Assembly (NCBI GenBank): GCA_964432155.1
Contig: CAYSMF010000006.1
Location: 1-64,000 of the forward strand
Origin: UBA10438 sp964432155
GTDB lineage: Bacteria; Bacteroidota; Ignavibacteria; Kapaibacteriales; Kapaibacteriaceae
Reading direction: 5' to 3'
Length of the DNA: 64,000 nt
How positions within the stretch are numbered: position 1 is the stretch's first letter; every line of letters starts with the position of its first letter. The notes beneath the pieces are model-generated. The model worked only from the letters and a program-made list of their open reading frames with translations, was not told the origin of the DNA and did not search any database. Of this stretch, positions 58,985 to 64,000 are shown in pieces. The translations under genes and the position numbers were made by a program.

Positions 58985-60052
58985 ATGGCCTACTACTCCG
59001 ACTATCTCGCACTCGACGCAATTCTCAACGCGCAGCACTGCGAAAGCGCCAAGCATGGAGAGGCAGCACACGACGAGCTCCTCTTCATCATCACGCACCA
59101 AACGTTTGAGCTTTGGTTCAAGCAGGTGCTGTTCGAGATCGACTCCGTCATCACCATGCTCGATCGCGCGTATGTGCCTGAGCAGGACGTTGCGACATGT
59201 CTTGCACGCGTCCAGCGTTCGAACCGCATCATGGAGCACCTGGCGAGTCAGTTTACGTTGATTGAAACCATGACGCCGGGCGATTTCATGGACTTCCGCG
59301 CATACCTCAATCCTGCGAGTGGTTTTCAATCGATGCAGTGGCGCATCCTGGAGCGGACGCTCGGTGTGCCGGAATCGAAGCGCGTGTTGAAGCACTACAC
59401 CGAAGCACTTGCCGACGAGCACAAGCGTGCACTCGATGCCGCAACGGCGGGTACAAATCTGTTCAAGGCGCTTGAGCGCTGGCTCGAGCAGATTCCTTTC
59501 ATGGAAACGAGCACGTACGCCTTCTGGGATGTGTACCGCAAGGCTGTTGCAGATGTTCTCGAGAACGACCGCGCTGAAGTGCGCTCACTTTCAGAAGTCG
59601 AGGGCACGGACCCAACCGATGCACTCGCACAGATTGATGCGAACGAGCGTGGCTTTAATGCGATCTTCGACAGCGACAGCTACGAGCAACTTCGCGAGTC
59701 GGGTGCTCGCCGATTGTCACAGCGCGCCACGCTTGCGACACTGTTCATCTCAACATACCGACACATGCCACTGCTGCAGACGCCATACCGTCTGCTCGAT
59801 GCAATCATTGAGCTCGACAAGCTGGTATCACTCTGGCGTTTCCGTCATACAATGATGGTAAGTCGCATGATCGGTATGCGGGTTGGAACGGGTGGATCGA
59901 GTGGACACGATTATCTGATGCAGACAACGGTGCGCCAACGCGTGTTCGACGACCTTACATCCTTGTCGTCGTTCTTGCTCCCAAGTGCGAACACACCCGC
60001 GCTGCCTGACGAAATCGTGCAGCGACTGCAATTCGTCAACGAACGTCAGTGA
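58985..60052 (+). CDS. kynA: Tryptophan 2,3-dioxygenase
   Basis: A 355-residue heme enzyme that opens the tryptophan indole ring to N-formylkynurenine, the first step of the kynurenine pathway. Signatures are intact: Y-S-D-Y-L-A-L-D-A-I-L, substrate-side His in T-H-Q-T-F-E-L-W-F-K-Q, Arg in D-F-R-A-Y-L-N-P-A-S-G-F-Q-S, the proximal heme His in W-R-F-R-H-T-M-M-V and G-T-G-G-S-S-G. The other kynurenine genes are not nearby, so its role (catabolism or NAD synthesis) is open. It lies 35 bases after the RDD gene. Confidence 0.95.
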   Translation: MAYYSDYLALDAILNAQHCESAKHGEAAHDELLFIITHQTFELWFKQVLFEIDSVITMLDRAYVPEQDVATCLARVQRSNRIMEHLASQFTLIETMTPGDFMDFRAYLNPASGFQSMQWRILERTLGVPESKRVLKHYTEALADEHKRALDAATAGTNLFKALERWLEQIPFMETSTYAFWDVYRKAVADVLENDRAEVRSLSEVEGTDPTDALAQIDANERGFNAIFDSDSYEQLRESGARRLSQRATLATLFISTYRHMPLLQTPYRLLDAIIELDKLVSLWRFRHTMMVSRMIGMRVGTGGSSGHDYLMQTTVRQRVFDDLTSLSSFLLPSANTPALPDEIVQRLQFVNERQ

Positions 60053-60058
60053 GTCATC

Positions 60059-60790
60059 ATGCACATACCTCGATGGCTCATCGATGGTATGTGTACGCCG
60101 TTTCGTGATCTGGCCCATGTGTGCTTCCCTCCACACTGTCTGCTCGATGGCACCTACCTCGGTGAGCGACCTACGCGCGTGCGCGGCGTGAGCGACGAAG
60201 CGTTAACGTTCCACCGCGCCGCACCTCCTTCGAGCGAGATCTTCGCGTCCATCGTTCGGCATATCCCTGCTGACGACGTCGCGATCTCATCAGCACATGC
60301 ACTGTGGGCGGTCGGACGCGGCACCACGATCGATGCTGCAATTCATGCAATCAAGTATGCAGGGCGACGCAGACTTGCGCGTGAACTCGGCGCGTGGCTG
60401 GAGAACCTACCCAGCATCGACGAACTCGGCACGGAATCGCTCGTAGTTCCTATCCCGATTCACCCGGCACGACGTCGTGAGCGCGGCTACAACCAAGCGG
60501 AAGAGATTGCCGTCGGTTGGTGTGCCACATCGGATCGGACGTGCCTCGAAGGATCGGTGGTGCGTCGACGCAGGAACACGTCCACACAGACAGCACTCCG
60601 TGAACACGAACGCCTCGCCAACATTACCGGTGCATTCGAGGTACACTCCCCAATGCATCTCGCCGGACGTCGGTGCATCCTGGTTGATGACGTCATTACG
60701 ACCGGTGCAACAATCAATGCGTGTGCAACGGCACTCCTCGAAGCCGGCGCCATCCGTGTTGATGCCGTTGCTCTCTGCGTGGCTGTATAG
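60059..60790 (+). CDS. ComF family phosphoribosyltransferase-like protein
   Basis: A 243-residue protein of the ComF/GntX family, linked to DNA uptake in competent bacteria. The C-terminal part has the PRPP-binding loop I-L-V-D-D-V-I-T-T-G-A-T and the usual V-P-I-P-I-H-P-A-R-R-R-E-R-G-Y-N-Q-A-E. The N-terminal zinc finger of the family is poor: Cys residues occur in M-C, V-C-F-P and H-C, but the four-Cys pattern is not intact. Other competence genes are not in the window. It follows TDO by six bases. Confidence 0.87.
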   Translation: MHIPRWLIDGMCTPFRDLAHVCFPPHCLLDGTYLGERPTRVRGVSDEALTFHRAAPPSSEIFASIVRHIPADDVAISSAHALWAVGRGTTIDAAIHAIKYAGRRRLARELGAWLENLPSIDELGTESLVVPIPIHPARRRERGYNQAEEIAVGWCATSDRTCLEGSVVRRRRNTSTQTALREHERLANITGAFEVHSPMHLAGRRCILVDDVITTGATINACATALLEAGAIRVDAVALCVAV

Positions 60791-60796
60791 ACGTTG

Positions 60797-60803
60797 TATC
60801 TTG
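60797..60803 (+). promoter_or_regulatory. Variant -7 element TATCTTG
   Basis: Shortened -7 box followed by CACC and the ATG of the exported Xaa-Pro peptidase gene; a near-leaderless start is likely if it is used. Confidence 0.35.
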
Positions 60804-60807
60804 CACC

Positions 60808-62214
60808 ATGCGAACACACCCATCAACGCTTGTCATGCAGCTGATCCTGCTGTTGTGCTGTTCAACGTTCGTCGCTACGGCGCAGACCTTCCGCTATGTC
60901 GTGCACGATCAGGATCATATCCCCGCATCCGTTCATAAGGAGCGTCGCGAGCGTGTGATGGCAACGTTGCCTCAGAACACCGCTGCCGTGGTGTTCTCGG
61001 CGGATGTTCGCAATCGACAGAATGATGTTGATTATGAGTACCGGCAGAGCTCGGACATGCTCTACCTCACGGGTATTCCTACCCCCACGGCGACGCTTGT
61101 TCTCATCCCGAAGGGTATCACCATCGGACAGCGTACGGTGCGCGAAGTGGTCTTCATCCGAGCCCGCGCCCAAGACCGTGAACAGTGGGAAGGTGTCTCC
61201 ATGGGTCCGCGCGAAGTGATGGAGATGCACGGCATTGATACTGCCATCGTGATCGACTCACTGCCGAAGTTCTTGGACTCGCTCATGCCGGCAATCGATA
61301 CGCTGTTTCTGGCGACACTGCCGACCAAGGCACTCACTGTGCCACTTGCTGGGAAGAACGTCTACGCAAACACAGAAATCAAAAAGTGGGCGAAGGAACG
61401 CAATCCAAAGCTCGTGATCTCGCAACGTCTCTCCGGTCTCGCTCCGTTTCGTGAAGTCAAAGACACCGCCGAGTTACGTCTGATGCAGCGTGCAATCGAC
61501 ATCTCGATTGAAGGACATTACGCGATGATGCGTGGCGCGCGACCTGGCATGAAGGAATACGAACTCGAGGCGCTGATGGAGTACCACTTCAAGCGTGGTG
61601 GTGCCGAAGATGTCGGCTACGCATCAATTGTCGGTTCTGGCTACAATGCATGCATCCTTCACTACTCCACCAACCGACGTCCGACATCGACTGGTGATCT
61701 CGTTCTGGCAGACTGCGGTGCCGAGTACCACGGATATACAGCCGACATCACGCGGACGTTCCCTATGAATGGGAAGTTCTCTCGCGAGCAGCGACTGCTC
61801 TATAACGTCGTCCTCGAAGCGCAGGACTCAGGCATTGCGGCTGCGCGCATGGGGGCGCCGTTCCGCGAGCCCCATAACGCAGCAAAACGCGTTATTGCGC
61901 GACGGTTGATGGAGCTCGGCGTGTTTACGAAGCTCGAGCAGGTTGGCGCATACTTCATGCATGGTACGTCGCACTACCTCGGACTCGACGTCCACGATCC
62001 CGGCTCGTATGGCCCCTTGAAGGAGAACAGTGTGATCACCGTCGAACCCGGCATCTACATCGCCGAAGGGTCGGATTGCGACCGGAAGTGGTGGAACATT
62101 GGCATCCGCATCGAAGATGATATTCTCATCACATCGAGCGGTCCCGTCAATATGTCGGCGAAGCTCGTGCGCACTGCCGACGAGATTGAGGCGGTTGTGG
62201 GTAAAGCCCCCTAA
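60808..62214 (+). CDS. pepP: Exported Xaa-Pro aminopeptidase (M24B)
   Basis: A 468-residue M24B peptidase with an N-terminal signal peptide (M-Q-L-I-L-L-L-C-C, cleavage near A-T-A-Q), so it acts in the periplasm or outside. The N-terminal aminopeptidase P domain (Y-R-Q-S-S-D-M-L-Y-L-T-G) precedes the catalytic domain with metal ligands D in L-A-D-C-G-A-E, D in Y-T-A-D-I-T-R-T, H in G-T-S-H-Y-L-G-L-D, E in V-E-P-G-I-Y-I and E in R-I-E-D-D-I. It removes residues ahead of proline from exported peptides, perhaps alongside the metalloprotease upstream. A variant -7 element (TATCTTG) ends four bases before the ATG. Confidence 0.9.
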   Translation: MRTHPSTLVMQLILLLCCSTFVATAQTFRYVVHDQDHIPASVHKERRERVMATLPQNTAAVVFSADVRNRQNDVDYEYRQSSDMLYLTGIPTPTATLVLIPKGITIGQRTVREVVFIRARAQDREQWEGVSMGPREVMEMHGIDTAIVIDSLPKFLDSLMPAIDTLFLATLPTKALTVPLAGKNVYANTEIKKWAKERNPKLVISQRLSGLAPFREVKDTAELRLMQRAIDISIEGHYAMMRGARPGMKEYELEALMEYHFKRGGAEDVGYASIVGSGYNACILHYSTNRRPTSTGDLVLADCGAEYHGYTADITRTFPMNGKFSREQRLLYNVVLEAQDSGIAAARMGAPFREPHNAAKRVIARRLMELGVFTKLEQVGAYFMHGTSHYLGLDVHDPGSYGPLKENSVITVEPGIYIAEGSDCDRKWWNIGIRIEDDILITSSGPVNMSAKLVRTADEIEAVVGKAP

Positions 62215-62234
62215 CGAATCACTGTGCGAATCGG

Positions 62235-62242
62235 TATGTTCG
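62235..62242 (+). promoter_or_regulatory. -7 element TATGTTCG, leaderless glmM-like gene
   Basis: TAnnTTCG match followed by CAC and the ATG at 62246, the same three-base spacing seen at guaB, folD and the MBL hydrolase. Confidence 0.55.
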
Positions 62243-62245
62243 CAC

Positions 62246-63592
62246 ATGGCGTTTATTCGATCGATTTCCGGACTCCGAGCAACGCTCGGCGATGATCTTA
62301 CACCGACCGTCGTTGCATCCTATGCAACGGCCTTTGCATCCATCCTTCCAGCGGGTCCGATCGTTGTCGGACGTGATGGACGCCCAAGTGGCATTTGGAT
62401 GCAGGACGTCGTCATTGGCGCTCTCCGCGCATGCGGACGTACCGTGCGGTGCATCGATCTTGCAACAACGCCAACAGTCCAGCTCTTCACGGAACACTCC
62501 GATGCTGTTGGTGGAATTGCCATCACTGCATCGCATAATCCTGCGCCATGGAACGGACTCAAGTTCCTCGATGCAGGGGGCGTGTTTCTTGATGCAGACG
62601 GGAATGCCGATCTCTGGCGTGCTGTCGACTCGCAGATCGCTCCCCTCTCTTCCGAACAACAATCGGGCTCAGTCGAGTGGATCCAGGACACAGCAGCACG
62701 CCATGTCGAACACGTGCTTGCGCTGCCAGCCGTGAACGCAGCACCACGCGCCAATGGCGAACGTGTTGTGGTCGATGCTGTGAATTGCTCTGGTTCAGTC
62801 GTTATCCCAGCGCTGCTTGAAGCACTGGGCTACACACCGATTCGACTCTATGCCGATGGAAGCGGCGTGTTCCCGCATGCACCAGAGCCTCTCACAGAAA
62901 ACCTTACAGACCTTGGGCGTGCCGTCGTCGAACACGGTGCAGCGTTTGGCGTTGCGATCGATCCAGATGGCGACCGCCTCGTACTCTTTGATGAGCGTGG
63001 TGAGCCCATTGGCGAAGAGCGCACGGTGGCTCTTGCCACGCAAGCAGCGCTTACCCTTGGTGACAAGGGCCCAGTGGTTGTGAATTACTCCACGACGCGA
63101 CTGGTCGACGACATTGCAGCATCGCACGGATGTGCAACATTTCGTGCTCCTGTTGGAGAGATCAACGTAGTCCGCCGCATGCAGCGCGAACATGCTGTGA
63201 TTGGTGGCGAAGGCTCTGGCGGGGTGATCTATCCTGCATGCCATGCTGGACGTGACAGTGTGGTGGGTGTTGGCCTGATCAGCGCATACCTGCGTCACCG
63301 CGCTTGCAGTCTTGGACAGGCATGTGCGGAGTTCCCGCACTATGCGATGATCAAGACAAAGGTTGTGCTCGACGATCGCGAACGTCTTGCGCAAGATCTT
63401 GCACGCGTTGCGACGTCGGTCGAAGGAGCTACGATCTCTACCGACGACGGTGTGCATTGTGCATGGAGTGATCGCTGGGTGCATGTCCGTGGTTCGAACA
63501 CAGAACCAATCATGCGGATTATCGCTGAAGCGCCAACACATGCAGAGGCGGAAGAGCTTATCACGATGATTGCAACGCTGATCAATGGATAA
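62246..63592 (+). CDS. glmM: Phosphoglucosamine mutase/phosphomannomutase family protein
   Basis: A 448-residue alpha-D-phosphohexomutase. The phosphoserine loop is T-A-S-H-N-P-A-P-W-N-G-L-K, the metal loop D-P-D-G-D-R, the sugar loop G-G-E-G-S-G-G-V and the phosphate-site loop R-G-S-N-T-E-P near the end. It probably makes glucosamine-1-phosphate for peptidoglycan and LPS; a phosphomannomutase role cannot be excluded, since W-N-G-L-K occurs in both groups. The ATG at 62246 is three bases after a -7 element. The next gene overlaps its last eight bases. Confidence 0.87.
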   Translation: MAFIRSISGLRATLGDDLTPTVVASYATAFASILPAGPIVVGRDGRPSGIWMQDVVIGALRACGRTVRCIDLATTPTVQLFTEHSDAVGGIAITASHNPAPWNGLKFLDAGGVFLDADGNADLWRAVDSQIAPLSSEQQSGSVEWIQDTAARHVEHVLALPAVNAAPRANGERVVVDAVNCSGSVVIPALLEALGYTPIRLYADGSGVFPHAPEPLTENLTDLGRAVVEHGAAFGVAIDPDGDRLVLFDERGEPIGEERTVALATQAALTLGDKGPVVVNYSTTRLVDDIAASHGCATFRAPVGEINVVRRMQREHAVIGGEGSGGVIYPACHAGRDSVVGVGLISAYLRHRACSLGQACAEFPHYAMIKTKVVLDDRERLAQDLARVATSVEGATISTDDGVHCAWSDRWVHVRGSNTEPIMRIIAEAPTHAEAEELITMIATLING

Positions 63593-64000
63593 CGGCTCAC
63601 ATCTTCGCAGCATTGTCGACGCTCGCGCACTGGTAAGCACGTGCGTGCAGGATGCGCTTGAGCGTGGCCACAGTACGATGCGCGTCGAGCAGCACACATC
63701 GGTTGAAGGCACATTTACCGTTGTCCACGATGAGCACGGACGAGTGCTTGCTATTGTCGATGCAGTTCTCCCCGCCGAGAGTCCATTCGATGATGTCCCG
63801 CGAGATCGACTCCGCAATGTTGCGGCACGTCTCGACGCTCCGTTCTTCCTTCTGACAAACTTTCGTCGCGTCGTTACCTACCGCACATCTGCGGTCACCG
63901 AGCGCCGCCCCGACGAGGAACAAATCGTTGGCTGGCAGCAAGGGGGCGACGTGCAATCACTCGATGATCTGCGCGTTGCAGCAACGTCGGTTAACGTAAC
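63585..64000 (+). CDS. Gene start cut by right edge, type I restriction R-like N-terminus
   Basis: An open frame begins at ATG 63585, overlapping the end of the mutase gene by eight bases, and runs without a stop to the window edge (138 codons). The visible part has strands V-V-H-D-E-H-G-R-V-L-A-I-V-D-A and F-F-L-L-T-N-F-R-R-V-V-T-Y, which recall the N-terminal domain of type I restriction subunits and related N-6 methylase proteins. The nuclease E-x-K is not evident (D-A-V instead). I do not assign a function; the rest of the gene is needed. Confidence 0.55.
   Translation, partial: MDNGSHLRSIVDARALVSTCVQDALERGHSTMRVEQHTSVEGTFTVVHDEHGRVLAIVDAVLPAESPFDDVPRDRLRNVAARLDAPFFLLTNFRRVVTYRTSAVTERRPDEEQIVGWQQGGDVQSLDDLRVAATSVNV

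Noticed and set aside
62795..63817. 340-codon open frame on the minus strand
   Set aside because: It lies opposite the glmM-like gene, has no recognisable domain and mirrors the codon pattern of that conserved gene.
1..64000. CRISPR arrays, tRNA genes, insertion sequences, prophage
   Set aside because: No regular direct repeats, cloverleaf-type sequences, transposases or phage genes were seen anywhere in the window.

Overview
The window is 64 kb of bacterial chromosome, densely coding, with no gap over 300 bases. I see no tRNA, rRNA, CRISPR array or insertion sequence. The gene set points to the Bacteroidota/Chlorobiota supergroup, most like Kapabacteria or Ignavibacteria. The evidence is several secreted proteins with type IX (Por) C-terminal sorting tails, a GWxTD protein, an Omp28-like thioredoxin-fold protein, DUF2851 and DUF3467 proteins, a split atpD-atpC pair, and a recurring Bacteroidota-type promoter -7 element (TAnnTTTG or TAnnTTCG). 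The exact phylum is inference.

Layout. 0-4.5 kb: three secreted Asp-box proteins with sorting tails, the first cut by the left edge. 4.5-8.4 kb (minus): fumarylacetoacetase-family hydrolase, CslA-like glycosyltransferase, LptE-like lipoprotein, metallo-beta-lactamase-fold hydrolase. 8.4-11.7 kb (plus): nuoA-nuoB-anmK and an acyl-CoA dehydrogenase. 11.7-18.9 kb (minus): giant TamB protein, isocitrate dehydrogenase, thiolase. 19.1-24.9 kb (plus): atpD-atpC, then guaB, an M24 peptidase and a glycosyltransferase. 24.9-29.6 kb: a membrane FeS oxidoreductase (ETF:quinone oxidoreductase type) divergent from a CoA transferase/hydrolase and a GWxTD protein. 29.7-40.7 kb (minus): T9SS Omp28-like protein, rpmH-rnpA-yidD-yidC, DUF3467, TPR lipoprotein, large Asp-box protein, LolA-like protein. 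40.8-46.6 kb: hydrolase lacking its nucleophile serine, RlpA, two paralogous cysteine-rich outer-membrane proteins, a DnaA-box cluster and adk. 46.6-53.1 kb (minus): rluA-type synthase, folD, DUF255 protein, threonine dehydrogenase-like protein, DUF2851, pyrF. 53.1-64 kb (plus): candidate structured RNA, metalloprotease lipoprotein, small membrane protein, MauE/DoxX protein, Hcy-methyltransferase/MTHFR fusion, RDD protein, tryptophan dioxygenase, ComF, exported Xaa-Pro peptidase, GlmM-like mutase, and a gene cut by the right edge.

How genes fit together. Acyl-CoA dehydrogenase, thiolase, CoA transferase and the FeS quinone reductase, spread over 17 kb, would support beta-oxidation with electrons entering the quinone pool. 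NuoAB, AtpDC and isocitrate dehydrogenase belong to respiration and the TCA cycle. LptE, TamB, YidC, RlpA and OmpA-type proteins build the envelope.

Most notable points: (1) -7 elements placed so close to start codons that several mRNAs should be leaderless (guaB, folD, glmM, an MBL hydrolase, probably pyrF, pepP and a DoxX gene); (2) a homocysteine methyltransferase domain fused to MTHFR that lacks all three zinc cysteines; (3) an orphan terminator and 11-bp stem between divergent pyrF and a metalloprotease gene, suggesting an unannotated RNA; (4) two perfect plus two degenerate DnaA boxes in 75 bp; (5) an outer-membrane protein with nine consecutive cysteines.
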